Origin: UMGS1279 sp045540715
GTDB lineage: Bacteria; Bacillota; Clostridia; Oscillospirales; Acutalibacteraceae
Reading direction: 5' to 3'
Length of the DNA: 57,002 nt
NCBI GenBank assembly: GCA_045540715.1
Contig: JAZQHT010000002.1
Coordinates: 1 to 57,002, forward strand
Positions within the stretch are counted from its first letter, which is position 1. Every line of letters starts with the position of its first letter. The notes under the pieces were generated by a model. That model saw only the letters and a list, made by a program, of their open reading frames with translations. It was not told the DNA's origin and made no database searches. Made by a program: the position numbers and the translations under genes. Below are positions 24,366 to 32,578 of the stretch, piece after piece.

Positions 24366-24402
24366 TTATTCCCACCAAAAAATTGGTGGGAATTTTTGTT
24401 TT
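24366..24402 (+). terminator. Terminator of sleB
   Basis: ATTCCCACCAA (24368-24378) pairs with TTGGTGGGAAT (24383-24393), followed by a T-run. Confidence 0.8.
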
Positions 24403-24408
24403 TTAATA

Positions 24409-24461
24409 CAATCCCCCAGTCTGCTTTTCGCAGACAGCCCCCTTTACACAAAGGGGCCATC
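24409..24461. repeat. Two-hairpin intergenic repeat, copy C
   Basis: Begins CAATCCCCC. The inner hairpin is GTCTGC/GCAGAC (24419-24424, 24430-24435) and the outer hairpin is CCCCTTT/AAAGGGG (24439-24445, 24450-24456). Same architecture as the copies at 4305 and 4446, with a different inner stem. Confidence 0.65.
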
Positions 24462-24554
24462 TATTGACTAAAAAATTGTGTAGGATTTTGATATAATAGT
24501 TGTGTTTTTTTAAAAAATTTGCTAAAATGTAATTGTAAAGGAGGTCTTGGTATT

Positions 24555-25016
24555 ATGAAAAAATACATATCCTTTTTAACGTGTATATTATTGTTGTTTT
24601 GTTTGTCGGCTTGTGATAAAACAGATAATAGTGCTTCTAACACACAATCAAGTTCTAGTAATGTTACAAACCAAATTGAGCACTCTATTCCTGAAGGACC
24701 GGTTTTTAACACAAAAAATATTGTTAGTATTACCTTTTATGCTTATTATGGACAGAGTACGGGTAGTAAAGTTCCTTCAGAAAATATGGACGAAATTACA
24801 ACTTGGTTAGACTCTTTTAAATTTGTTAGAGAAGCCACTGATGAAGATGTGCTTGCTGGCACCGGTTTTTATTGGGTGGAAATTGAATATTTAGATGGAA
24901 CTATAATAAAAGAGAATTTAGACATGATGACTGTTGATGGCACAAGATATCTTTTAGCAAAAGACAAATACCCCGACTGCTTTATGAATATTATAGAAAA
25001 AACAAATTTTGAATAA
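24555..25016 (+). CDS. Small lipoprotein of unknown function
   Basis: A 153-residue predicted lipoprotein. The signal peptide is residues 1-20 with lipobox LSAC, so it is anchored on the outer face of the membrane. A Ser/Thr/Asn-rich linker (about 21-50) leads to a soluble domain of about 100 residues, ITFYAYYGQSTG through to a C-terminal NIIEKTNFE, of alpha/beta type. I do not recognise the family. The ATG at 24555 is chosen for AAAGGAGGT 9 bp upstream; an in-frame upstream ATG at 24519 has none and would break the signal peptide. It stands alone between repeat copy C and its own terminator. Confidence 0.8.
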   Translation: MKKYISFLTCILLLFCLSACDKTDNSASNTQSSSSNVTNQIEHSIPEGPVFNTKNIVSITFYAYYGQSTGSKVPSENMDEITTWLDSFKFVREATDEDVLAGTGFYWVEIEYLDGTIIKENLDMMTVDGTRYLLAKDKYPDCFMNIIEKTNFE

Positions 25017-25044
25017 TAAACTTTTAAATATTATATAAGAAAAT

Positions 25045-25078
25045 AAAAGATGCACGAAAATTTCGTGCATCTTTTTTT
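25045..25078. terminator. Bidirectional terminator after the lipoprotein
   Basis: Exact 15-bp arms (25045-25059 with 25061-25075) around one base, in practice a 3-5 base loop, with a T-run to 25078. Confidence 0.8.
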
Positions 25079-25111
25079 ACTGGAATTTAAAGTGGAACTT
25101 ATATTTCCTTT

Positions 25112-25969
25112 TTATGCTAATTTTAAAACGTTAGTGAAACACAATATTAAAACTATAATACCTAATGCTATGCGGTAATAACCAAACGCTGAAAAGTCGC
25201 GTTTTTGAATAAAGCTCATTAAGAATTTAATTGCAAAGACAGATACTAAAAAGCTTACTACAGTACCGGTAATTAAAACAATTACTTGTTCACTTGTGAA
25301 TTTTCCGTCTTCTAAAATAAAATCTAAAATGCTAAGAGCCGATGCCCCCGCCATTGTTGGTATTGCCATAAAGAAGCTGAACTCTGCCGCAACAGGACGA
25401 TAAAAGCCTAAAATAATTGCGCCTAAAATTGTAGCGCCGGAACGAGAAGTGCCTGGTATTAAGGCTAACGCTTGGAAACATCCAACCATTAATGCCATTT
25501 TATATGTAATATTCTCTAACTCGTTAATTTTTGTTTTTCTGTTTTTATTATACGCTTCTACAATTATAAATAAAACACCGTAAACAATTAAGGTTGTTGC
25601 AATTACCCAGTTAGAATCCATAATTTTATCAAAGTCTGTAACCTTAATTACAACGCCTGCGATAAGTGCTGGAATTATACCAACTATTACCTTACTCCAA
25701 AGTTTAAAAGTTTCCGGTTTTGCTTTTATGCCAATTTTCTTTTCGTATTTTAAGGGCCAAAGTTTATTCCAAAAAATTATGAGAACCGCTAAAATTGAGC
25801 CGAACTGAATAACAACCTCAAACATTTCAAAAAAGTTGTTACCTTTTGCCGCTTCTAATGGAATAAAATTTTCTGCTAAAATTAAATGCCCCGTGCTACT
25901 TATTGGCAGCCACTCGGTAATGCCTTGAATTATGCCATATATTATTGAATAAATAAAATCTAATAACAT
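25112..25969 (-). CDS. uppP: Undecaprenyl-diphosphatase UppP/BacA
   Basis: A 285-residue integral membrane enzyme that recycles undecaprenyl diphosphate for peptidoglycan and surface-polymer synthesis and gives bacitracin tolerance. The (E/Q)xxxE motif and following Ser are in GIIQGITEWLPISSTGHLIL (residues 13-32, split), and the second active-site motif is PGTSRSGATI (about 169-178). Eight or so membrane helices are visible. Monocistronic on the minus strand between terminator and a divergent lipoprotein gene. Confidence 0.97.
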   Translation of the reverse strand: MLLDFIYSIIYGIIQGITEWLPISSTGHLILAENFIPLEAAKGNNFFEMFEVVIQFGSILAVLIIFWNKLWPLKYEKKIGIKAKPETFKLWSKVIVGIIPALIAGVVIKVTDFDKIMDSNWVIATTLIVYGVLFIIVEAYNKNRKTKINELENITYKMALMVGCFQALALIPGTSRSGATILGAIILGFYRPVAAEFSFFMAIPTMAGASALSILDFILEDGKFTSEQVIVLITGTVVSFLVSVFAIKFLMSFIQKRDFSAFGYYRIALGIIVLILCFTNVLKLA

Positions 25970-26084
25970 AAACCTACCTCTTAATTAATTTGTAAAAATA
26001 TTTTAGCACACTTTTATTAAAAAGTATAGCATTATAATTAAAAATATGTTAAAATCATTTTATTAATTCTGAAAGGCAGTTATT

Positions 26085-26585
26085 ATGAAAATAAAAGCAC
26101 AACTTTGTATCATTTTATCTTTACTATTTATTTTAGGTCTTGCCGCTTGTAAAGAAAGCGATCTTTCTATTTCCGGTGGCGATACATATTACTATTCGTC
26201 TATGCTTTCTGTACCAACAGTTACCTCTAACCTTTCTTCTACCCCTCGTCCAAAACCCGTTAAAACCGACTGGGATAGTGTTTTAGACGGCGAAGAACCT
26301 TATTATTTTATCATTAAAAATTCAATGGATATTGAAATTGAAAAGGTGGGTTACAGACCAACCGGATATAAAGACTATTTAATGCTTGATATTGAAATTG
26401 ACATTGGCGAAGAAAAACCTATTGAGTTTTCTCAAGGCAACGTTATTAAATATAAAGATTTTGAATTTATTTTTGTATCTAGTGATGGCAAACAAGCCGA
26501 GCTTAACTCTTTAGAGGTTAACGGCCAAAAAGGGTTAGAATTACTTTATATGCACGGCGGTTATAGCCACGAATATATTAAATAG
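26085..26585 (+). CDS. Lipoprotein of unknown function
   Basis: A 166-residue predicted lipoprotein. The signal peptide is residues 1-21 with lipobox LAAC. A Ser/Thr/Pro linker (about 30-60) leads to an acidic soluble domain. GAAAGGCAG lies before the ATG. No known fold is recognised; the repeated short strands (MDIEIEKVGYRP, LMLDIEIDIGEE) suggest a beta-sandwich, but this is weak. It is 7 bp upstream of a DMT transporter and likely co-transcribed with it. Confidence 0.75.
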   Translation: MKIKAQLCIILSLLFILGLAACKESDLSISGGDTYYYSSMLSVPTVTSNLSSTPRPKPVKTDWDSVLDGEEPYYFIIKNSMDIEIEKVGYRPTGYKDYLMLDIEIDIGEEKPIEFSQGNVIKYKDFEFIFVSSDGKQAELNSLEVNGQKGLELLYMHGGYSHEYIK

Positions 26586-26592
26586 GTGTTTT

Positions 26593-27504
26593 ATGTTTAA
26601 AAAAATAACAGATAACACAAAAGGTGCTTTAATACTTCTTAGCGCTACAATTATTTGGGGCTTTGCCTTTGTTTTTCAAGATATGGCGGGAAAGCATTTA
26701 GGCGCTTTTGCAATTAACGGCGTTAGAATGATTTTGGGCGGTTTATTTCTTTTATTGTTTTTAGCCATTAAAAATGATATTAAAATTGATAAATACACCA
26801 TTATTAGCGGTTCTATAAGCGGTTTTGCACTTTTTGTTGCTTCTTCTTTTCAACAATTTGGTATTAGCTTATATGCCGACAGTGATGCGGCGGCCGGCAA
26901 ATCGGGCTTTTTAACTGCTCTTTATATGGTGTTTGTGCCCATTATTTCTTTTATATTTTTAAAGCGCAAACCCAATTTAATGATTTTTATCAGTTTATTA
27001 ATTGCACTGCCCGGTATGTATATGCTTTGCGTTACAAATAACTTTACTATTGAAATTGCAGATTTACTTATACTTGCATGTGCAATTAGTTTTGCAGTTC
27101 AAATTTTACTTGTGGACCACTTTACCATTAAGGCAAACCCTATAAAATTTTCTTTTGTGCAATTAACGGCTTGCGGCATTTATTCTTTAATTTTTATGTT
27201 CTTGTTTGAAAAGCCAACACTTGAAGGATTTAGAAACGCAATTTTTCCTATAATTTTCATAGGCCTGTTTTCTAGCGGTATTGCCTATACTTTTCAGGTT
27301 GTTGGGCAAAAGAAAATGCAGGAAGCTAACAAAGCTTCTTTAATTATGAGTTTAGAGAGTGTTTTTGCAGCTATTGCAGGTGTAATTTTGCTTAACGAAA
27401 AAATGAACCCCAATGAAATTATAGGTTGTATTTTAGTGTTTGCTTCGGTTTTACTTTCGCAAACAGATTTTAATTCAATTAAAAATCTGTTTTTAAAAAA
27501 ATAA
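26593..27504 (+). CDS. EamA/DMT-superfamily transporter
   Basis: A 303-residue membrane protein with ten predicted helices in two EamA repeats. The first repeat begins LILLSATIIWGFAFVFQ (about residues 13-29), and the second ends with SLESVFAAIAGVILLNEKMNPNEIIGCILVF (about 254-284, split), the typical EamA signature with LNE. Such proteins move small metabolites or amino acids across the cytoplasmic membrane; substrate unknown. Confidence 0.92.
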   Translation: MFKKITDNTKGALILLSATIIWGFAFVFQDMAGKHLGAFAINGVRMILGGLFLLLFLAIKNDIKIDKYTIISGSISGFALFVASSFQQFGISLYADSDAAAGKSGFLTALYMVFVPIISFIFLKRKPNLMIFISLLIALPGMYMLCVTNNFTIEIADLLILACAISFAVQILLVDHFTIKANPIKFSFVQLTACGIYSLIFMFLFEKPTLEGFRNAIFPIIFIGLFSSGIAYTFQVVGQKKMQEANKASLIMSLESVFAAIAGVILLNEKMNPNEIIGCILVFASVLLSQTDFNSIKNLFLKK

Positions 27505-27514
27505 CCTTTACCAC

Positions 27515-27542
27515 TTGAATTTTTTAAAAGAAGTGTTATAAT
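27515..27542 (+). promoter_or_regulatory. Promoter of the ferredoxin gene
   Basis: TTGAAT at 27515-27520, 16-bp spacer, TATAAT at 27537-27542, 32 bp before the ATG. Confidence 0.75.
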
Positions 27543-27574
27543 ATTTTTAGACATTATTCGGAGGTGTAATAAAA

Positions 27575-27745
27575 ATGGCACATATCATTACAGACGAATG
27601 CATTGGTTGCGGTTCTTGCGCAGCTACTTGCCCTGTTGAAGCTATTGTTGAAGGCGACGGCAAATACGTTATTGATGCAGACGCTTGCATCGATTGCGGC
27701 GCTTGCGAAGGCGGTTGTCCTGTTGACGCTATTAAAGCTGAATAA
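27575..27745 (+). CDS. 2[4Fe-4S] ferredoxin, clostridial type
   Basis: A 56-residue electron carrier. Two cluster motifs are visible: C9-I-G-C12-G-S-C15 with C19-P, and C38-I-D-C41-G-A-C44 with C48-P, the bacterial 2[4Fe-4S] pattern in which the last cysteine of each set serves the other cluster. The two halves are internal repeats. GGAGG lies 9 bp before ATG. Monocistronic, with its own promoter and terminator, implying strong expression. In clostridia it carries low-potential electrons for pyruvate oxidoreductase, hydrogenase and radical SAM enzymes. Confidence 0.97.
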   Translation: MAHIITDECIGCGSCAATCPVEAIVEGDGKYVIDADACIDCGACEGGCPVDAIKAE

Positions 27746-27756
27746 TTACATAAAAG

Positions 27757-27795
27757 TAGGCTTAAAGAATTATTAATCTTTAAGCTTATTTTTTT
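27757..27795 (+). terminator. Terminator of the ferredoxin gene
   Basis: Twelve-base arms (27757-27768, 27777-27788), with one G-T pair, followed by a T-run. Confidence 0.8.
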
Positions 27796-27815
27796 AAACT
27801 AGAAAGGAAATAATT

Positions 27816-28388
27816 ATGGATAAATTTATTGTTGAAACCTCTGCAAGACATATGCACTTATCTAAAGAACATTTAGAAATTCTTTTTGGTAAAGGTTATG
27901 AACTAACCCCTAAAAAAGATCTTTCTCAACCAGGTCAATTTGCTTGTACTGAACGTGTTGACGTTGTTGGTCCTAAAAAAACCTTAGCAGGCGTATCTAT
28001 TTTAGGTCCGGTTCGTCCTGAAACACAGGTTGAAATCTCTTTAACAGATGCAAGAAGCATTGGTTTAAATGCTCCTGTTCGTGAATCTGGTGATATTAAA
28101 GGTTCTGCACCTTGTAAATTAGTTGGTCCTTGTGGTGAAGTTGAAATTACCGAAGGTGTAATTGCTGCTAAAAGACATATACATATGGAACCTGCTTCTG
28201 CAGAAAAATTTGGTGTTAAAGATACCGAAATTGTAAACGTTAAAATTGAATCTGAAGATAGAACTACTATTTTTGGTGACGTTGTTGTTCGCGTTAGCGA
28301 TAAATACGCCTTAGCAATGCATATCGATACTGATGAAAGCAACGCTGCAGGCTGCAAGGGTGAAGTTTTTGGTACAATCGTTAAATAA
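27816..28388 (+). CDS. pduL: PduL-family phosphate acyltransferase (phosphotransacetylase)
   Basis: A 190-residue enzyme exchanging acyl-CoA and acyl phosphate, unrelated in fold to Pta. The N-terminus has ARHMHLSKEHLEILFG (about residues 10-25) and the second half AAKRHIHMEPASAEKFG (about 126-142). The His residues of these two repeats hold the zinc ions. There is no microcompartment-targeting extension and no pdu/eut genes nearby, so it is likely the housekeeping phosphotransacetylase for acetate/ATP production. AGAAAGGAAA precedes the ATG. Its 3' end overlaps the start region of hemW. Confidence 0.92.
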   Translation: MDKFIVETSARHMHLSKEHLEILFGKGYELTPKKDLSQPGQFACTERVDVVGPKKTLAGVSILGPVRPETQVEISLTDARSIGLNAPVRESGDIKGSAPCKLVGPCGEVEITEGVIAAKRHIHMEPASAEKFGVKDTEIVNVKIESEDRTTIFGDVVVRVSDKYALAMHIDTDESNAAGCKGEVFGTIVK

Positions 28389-29445
28389 TAATAAAAATCT
28401 TGGTATTTATATCCATATACCCTTTTGCCTAAGTAAATGCGGTTACTGTGATTTTTATTCTTTCGCGCCAAATGGCGACGAAATGGACTTATTTTGCGAT
28501 AAAATTATATCTGAAATTAATCGGTGGAGTGACATAACCTGTCGCTCTGCCGATAGTTTATATATAGGTGGCGGCACACCTAGCGTTCTTGGCACCAAAA
28601 GGCTTAATAAAATAATTGATGCAGCCACTAAAAAGTTTAATATAAATGGCGAAATTACGGTTGAGTGCAACCCTTCTGACGATATTGATTTTAGTGTTTT
28701 AAAGGCAAACCGCCTTTCTTTTGGGCTACAAAGCTTTAACGATAACGAGCTTTTAGCACTAAATCGCCGCCATGACAGTAAAACGGCTGAAGAAACCTTT
28801 TTAAAAGCAAAGAAATATTTTGATAATATTTCTTTAGACGTTATGCTTGGTATTCCTTACCAAACCAAAGAAAGTTTACAAAAAACTTTGGACTTTTGTA
28901 TTAATTTGAATATACCGCATATATCAACCTATATGCTTAAAATAGAAGAAAACACACCTTTTTATAAATCCACTCTCCCCTTTTTATCTGAAGATGAAAC
29001 CTGCGATTTATATTTATTTACTTGTGATTATTTAAAAAAGCATGGGTATAGTAGATATGAAATTTCTAACTTTGCAAAAGGTGGATTTGAAAGCAAACAC
29101 AATTTAAAATATTGGTTAGGGGCCGATTATTTAGGTTTAGGCCCTAGCGCACACTCTAGAATTGATAATAAGCGTTTTTATTATGATAGAGATTTTAAAA
29201 GTTATTTAAATAATCCAACCGAATTAATTGAAGGCGAAGCCGGTTCTTTAGAAGAAGATATAATGCTAGCATTAAGAACAAACATTGGCTTTAACTTTAA
29301 AAACTATCCAAAAATAAAAAATACCGCTCTTCGCCTTGCGAAAAACGGTTTAATATATTATAATAACGATATTATAACCCTAACAGATAAGGGTGCGCTT
29401 TTAGAAAATGCAATTATTGCAGAGCTTGTAAATAATTTATTCTAA
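28369..29445 (+). CDS. hemW: HemW-like radical SAM protein (heme chaperone; formerly HemN-like)
   Basis: About 358 residues. The radical SAM cluster is in IYIHIPFCLSKCGYCDFYSF (CxxxCxxC), followed by SLYIGGGTPSVL and LSFGLQSFND, the HemW hallmarks, and the C-terminal HemN domain. It lacks the extra cysteines of true CPO enzymes. HemW inserts heme into proteins rather than making it. The start is unsettled: no ATG lies near the conserved core, so the frame must open inside pduL. The TTG at 28369 with AAGGG a few bases upstream gives a normal N-terminus; an ATG at 28333 would add 12 residues without a ribosome site. Confidence 0.85.
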   Translation: MVQSLNNNKNLGIYIHIPFCLSKCGYCDFYSFAPNGDEMDLFCDKIISEINRWSDITCRSADSLYIGGGTPSVLGTKRLNKIIDAATKKFNINGEITVECNPSDDIDFSVLKANRLSFGLQSFNDNELLALNRRHDSKTAEETFLKAKKYFDNISLDVMLGIPYQTKESLQKTLDFCINLNIPHISTYMLKIEENTPFYKSTLPFLSEDETCDLYLFTCDYLKKHGYSRYEISNFAKGGFESKHNLKYWLGADYLGLGPSAHSRIDNKRFYYDRDFKSYLNNPTELIEGEAGSLEEDIMLALRTNIGFNFKNYPKIKNTALRLAKNGLIYYNNDIITLTDKGALLENAIIAELVNNLF

Positions 29446-29727
29446 ACTTTGCAAAAGCTCTTCTGCATCTTTAATAATTTTTTTAAGAGCTTTGATTTGC
29501 TCGGTATCGGCTTTTGATTCGCCACTTTTTTTGCCAAGCAAATAATCAACGCTTACGTCGTAATAATTAGAAAGGGTAATAAGAAAGTCAAGGCCGCATT
29601 CACGAATGCCCTTTTCATAGTGGGAAAGCAAAGCTTGAGATATCCCCAAATCTAAAGCTGCTTGCTTTTGGGATACCCCTTTTTTCTTTCTTAATTCAGA
29701 TATGATTTTAGGAAAGCCGCAAATCAT
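29437..29727 (-). CDS. XRE-family HTH regulator
   Basis: A 96-residue Cro/CI-type DNA-binding protein. The helix-turn-helix lies at about residues 9-62: ISELRKKKGVSQKQAALDLG, then ISQALLSHYEKGIRE, and ends DYLLGK. A C-terminal helix (about 75-96) probably dimerises. It converges with hemW, overlapping its last 9 bp, and faces a histidine phosphatase. The promoter at 29763-29791 has TTTACA as its -35, similar to the half-site of the switch at 45833-45948. Target unknown. Confidence 0.88.
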   Translation of the reverse strand: MICGFPKIISELRKKKGVSQKQAALDLGISQALLSHYEKGIRECGLDFLITLSNYYDVSVDYLLGKKSGESKADTEQIKALKKIIKDAEELLQSLE

Positions 29728-29762
29728 AACGCATATTACCTCATTTTTATTTTGTAAACTCT

Positions 29763-29791
29763 ATTATAAACCATTATTCGACGATTGTAAA
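29763..29791 (-). promoter_or_regulatory. Promoter of the XRE regulator
   Basis: Minus strand TTTACA (29791-29786), 17-bp spacer, TATAAT (29768-29763). Several TGTAAA/TACA half-sites lie within 50 bp and may be autoregulatory. Confidence 0.65.
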
Positions 29792-29842
29792 TAGTGAAAA
29801 TATACAAAATGTAATATATTTTTTTATAAAGAAGGTACATAA

Positions 29843-30457
29843 ATGAGAAGTTATAAAATCCATTTTTTGCGCCACGGAGCGACTAAAGGCAATGAAGAAG
29901 GACTATATATAGGTGCTACCGATTTAAAACTTACTACAAATGGTATAAATGAGCTAAAAAGGCTTAAAAATAAGGGTATTTACCCCAACGTACCATTGGT
30001 TTTTTCAAGCCCCATGACAAGAGCATTAGAATCTGCAGGTATTTTTTACCCCGAAGCTACGCCATATATTATAGACAATTTTAAAGAAACAAACTTTGGC
30101 GATTACGAAGGCAAAAGTATGCCAGAACTTTCTGATGACCCCGATTTTCAGGCTTGGGTACTTGGCAAAACCGATCGCCCCAAAAATGGCGAAAGCTTTC
30201 ACGAGTTTGCAGAACGTTTAGCTTTAGGGCTTCGCGAGGCGGTGCAGGTTATGATGGACAAGGGTGTTTATGAAGCATCAGCCGTTATGCACGGGGGCGC
30301 TATTATGACTTTACTTGCAATTTCAGCCCTTCCACGCCGCCAATCTTTAAACGAGTGGTCTTGTGGCTTTGGCAAAGGCTTTACAATTAACGTTACCCCT
30401 TCCCTTTATGCTTCAAGCGGCATTGTTGAAGTAATTGATATTATAGATGAGGAATAA
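29843..30457 (+). CDS. Histidine phosphatase family protein
   Basis: A 204-residue branch-1 histidine phosphatase. FLRHGATKGNEEG (about residues 8-20) is the RHG motif, and SSPMTRALESA (about 53-63) the Arg segment. FGDYEGKSM with Glu marks the phosphoglycerate mutase/alpha-ribazole phosphatase type, and SAVMHGGAIMTLL gives the second catalytic His. Cobalamin genes are absent nearby, so CobC function is not supported. It starts a compact three-gene group with two small proteins. Confidence 0.88.
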   Translation: MRSYKIHFLRHGATKGNEEGLYIGATDLKLTTNGINELKRLKNKGIYPNVPLVFSSPMTRALESAGIFYPEATPYIIDNFKETNFGDYEGKSMPELSDDPDFQAWVLGKTDRPKNGESFHEFAERLALGLREAVQVMMDKGVYEASAVMHGGAIMTLLAISALPRRQSLNEWSCGFGKGFTINVTPSLYASSGIVEVIDIIDEE

Positions 30458-30460
30458 AAA

Positions 30461-30685
30461 ATGGAACAAAAGAAAATTGACAGAATAAACTTTTTAGCAA
30501 GAAAATCTAAAGCAGAAGGTTTAACAGAAGAAGAAAAGCAAGAACAGTTTGAACTTAGAAAAGAATATATTGAAAGTTATAAACGTTCTCTTATGGCACA
30601 GCTTGACAGCATTACCGTTGTTGAAGCCGACGGAGAAAAACATAAGTTAAGAAAAAAAGGTGAAAACAATGGACTTAAGCACTAA
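30461..30685 (+). CDS. DUF896 (UPF0291/YnzC-like) protein
   Basis: A 74-residue charged, helical protein. The IDRINFLARKSKAEGLTEEE motif (split, residues 6-25) and EEKQEQFELRKEYIESYK are diagnostic for DUF896. Members such as YnzC and YneC are small cytosolic two-helix proteins; YneA-associated members are linked to the SOS response in Bacillus, but there is no such context here. It starts 3 bp after the phosphatase gene. Confidence 0.92.
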   Translation: MEQKKIDRINFLARKSKAEGLTEEEKQEQFELRKEYIESYKRSLMAQLDSITVVEADGEKHKLRKKGENNGLKH

Positions 30686-30971
30686 ACGTAAAGAACACGA
30701 AGAAAAAATGGTTGAAATAAAAAAGACCTATAAACGCAAACGCTTAATTGCAAGAATTATTTGTTTAATATATCTTGCTGTAAGCGTTACAATATTAGGC
30801 CTAATATTTATACCTAAAGGACAAACTCCTTGGTTTATTTTTGCAAATGTTTTTAACGTTCCGCTACCCATTTTAATATTAATTCAAGTTAACGGCAAAT
30901 ATAAAAAAATTCAAACAACCTTAGAAAACCAACTTAGAGAAAAAGCCCCTATGGGAAGATTAAGATTTTAA
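30669..30971 (+). CDS. Small membrane protein, unknown
   Basis: A 100-residue protein with a basic N-terminus (about 30 residues) and two predicted membrane helices: IARIICLIYLAVSVTILGLIF and the following FIFANVFNVPLPILILI (split, about residues 28-75). A basic C-terminal tail follows. The ATG at 30669 lies within the end of the DUF896 gene (17-bp overlap) with AAAGGTG 8 bp upstream. No family recognised. Confidence 0.7.
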   Translation: MDLSTKRKEHEEKMVEIKKTYKRKRLIARIICLIYLAVSVTILGLIFIPKGQTPWFIFANVFNVPLPILILIQVNGKYKKIQTTLENQLREKAPMGRLRF

Positions 30972-30976
30972 TTTGA

Positions 30977-31003
30977 AAAGGCAGGTCAAACGACCTGCCT
31001 TTA
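30977..31003. terminator. Bidirectional terminator
   Basis: AAAGGCAGGTC and GACCTGCCTTT around the loop AAAC, touching the stop codon of the Lrp gene on the other strand. Confidence 0.8.
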
Positions 31004-31450
31004 TTATTCTTCTAATTTTGCAATATCTACTGCATAATTGCTTTTAATTTGGCTAAATACAATTTGTGTTTCTGTGTTGCCAAAATTTTGCAGTTTACCA
31101 ATAAAATTATCAAGTTCTTCGGTAGATTTAAATGCCACCTTTAAAAGCATTGAATAGTGCCCCGTAACACAGTTACACTCTAAAACGTTTGGGTGGCTTA
31201 AAACAAATGGGTAAAACTCTTCTTTTTGTTTTGGTTGCATTTCTAAATTAATAAACGCCGTAATTGCATAACCTAAACTTTTATTATCGGCTTTTACGCT
31301 ATACCCTTTTATTACGCCCATTTCTTCTAATCTTTCAATTCTTGCAGCGGTGGCCGGCGAAGACAAAAAGACTTCGCTTGCAATTTGCTTTAATGGAAGT
31401 CTTGCGTTTTGCTGCAACAAGGAAATAATTTTTAGGTCAATTTTATCCAT
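31004..31450 (-). CDS. Lrp/AsnC-family transcription regulator
   Basis: A 148-residue feast/famine regulator. The N-terminal HTH is DLKIISLLQQNARLPLKQIA then FLSSPATAARIERLEEMGVIKGY. The C-terminal RAM (ligand-binding) domain runs from about residue 62 with the VTGHYSMLLKVAF strand. The ATG at 31450 is preferred: AGGAAGGTG sits 8 bp upstream, whereas an in-frame ATG at 31492 has no site. It is divergent from the aldolase gene fba, with 130 bp between starts, which it might control. Effector unknown. Confidence 0.93.
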   Translation of the reverse strand: MDKIDLKIISLLQQNARLPLKQIASEVFLSSPATAARIERLEEMGVIKGYSVKADNKSLGYAITAFINLEMQPKQKEEFYPFVLSHPNVLECNCVTGHYSMLLKVAFKSTEELDNFIGKLQNFGNTETQIVFSQIKSNYAVDIAKLEE

Positions 31451-31580
31451 TTTTAGCACCTTCCTATAAATACATTGTAAAATATTTAACAAATTTAGTC
31501 AATATTTTTTAAAATAATGCTTTTAATTTTGAAAAAAGTGTAGTATAATTTTAAATAGAAAAATTTTGGAGGAATTAATT

Positions 31581-32516
31581 ATGCCACTAGTAAACACAAA
31601 AGAAATGTTTAAAAAAGCATACGAAGGCGGCTATGCTGTTGGTGCTTTTAACGTAAACAATATGGAAATTATTCAAGGTTTAACAGAAGCAGCAAAAGAA
31701 CTAAATGCTCCTATGATTTTACAAGTTTCTGCGGGTGCTAGAAAATATGCAAATCATACATATTTAGTTAAATTAGTTGAAGCAGCTGTTCAAGAAACAG
31801 GCCTTCCAATTGCTCTACACTTAGACCATGGTGATTCTTTTGAACTTTGCAAATCTTGTATTGATGGCGGCTTCACATCTGTTATGATTGACGGTAGCCA
31901 CTTAGATTATGAAGATAACATTGCATTAACTAAAAAAGTTGTTGACTATGCTCACGAACGCGGCGTTACTGTTGAAGGTGAACTTGGCCAATTAGCAGGT
32001 ATTGAAGATGACGTTAATGTTTCTGCTGAAGACGCTCAATTTACAGATCCTGATCAAGTTTACGACTTTGTTACAAGAACCGGTGTTGACTCTCTTGCTA
32101 TTGCAATTGGTACTAGTCACGGTGCTTATAAATTCAAACCCGGTCAAAACCCACAATTACGTTTTGACATTTTAGAAGAAGTTTCTAAACGCCTACCCAA
32201 CTTCCCAATCGTATTACACGGTGCTTCTTCAGTTGTTCCTGAATTTGTTGATATGATTAACGAAAACGGCGGCGCAATGCCTGATGCTATTGGTATTCCT
32301 GAAGAAATGTTAAGAAAAGCTGCAACTATGGCAGTTTGCAAAATCAACATTGACTCTGACTTACGTTTAGCTATGACAGCTGCAATTCGTAAACACCTAA
32401 ACGAACATCCTGATCACTTTGACCCAAGACAATACTTAGGTGATGGCAGAACTGCTATTAAAGATATGGTTAAACATAAGATTTCTAACGTATTAGGTTG
32501 CGTAGATAAAGCATAA
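31581..32516 (+). CDS. fba: Class II fructose-1,6-bisphosphate aldolase
   Basis: A 311-residue glycolytic aldolase. Metal and catalytic segments are HLDHGDSFE (about residues 80-88), VEGELGQLAGIEDD (about 132-145), TSHGAYKF (about 179-186) and VLHGASSVVP (about 209-218). Near the C-terminus are CKINIDSDLRLA and the DGRTAIKDMVKHKI tail. Codon use is typical of a strongly expressed gene. The ATG at 31581 has GGAGG 9 bp upstream; an upstream TTG in the same frame would lie in that site. It ends at a strong terminator. The paralogue at 3004-3849 is shorter and pathway-linked. Confidence 0.96.
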   Translation: MPLVNTKEMFKKAYEGGYAVGAFNVNNMEIIQGLTEAAKELNAPMILQVSAGARKYANHTYLVKLVEAAVQETGLPIALHLDHGDSFELCKSCIDGGFTSVMIDGSHLDYEDNIALTKKVVDYAHERGVTVEGELGQLAGIEDDVNVSAEDAQFTDPDQVYDFVTRTGVDSLAIAIGTSHGAYKFKPGQNPQLRFDILEEVSKRLPNFPIVLHGASSVVPEFVDMINENGGAMPDAIGIPEEMLRKAATMAVCKINIDSDLRLAMTAAIRKHLNEHPDHFDPRQYLGDGRTAIKDMVKHKISNVLGCVDKA

Positions 32517-32523
32517 TAAATAT

Positions 32524-32556
32524 TAGGCGGTGGATTTTTTTCACCGCCTTTTTTAC
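32524..32556 (+). terminator. Terminator of fba
   Basis: AGGCGGTG (32525-32532) pairs with CACCGCCT (32542-32549), followed by a T-run. Confidence 0.85.
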
Positions 32557-32578
32557 TAAATTATAAAGGAGTGGCAAA

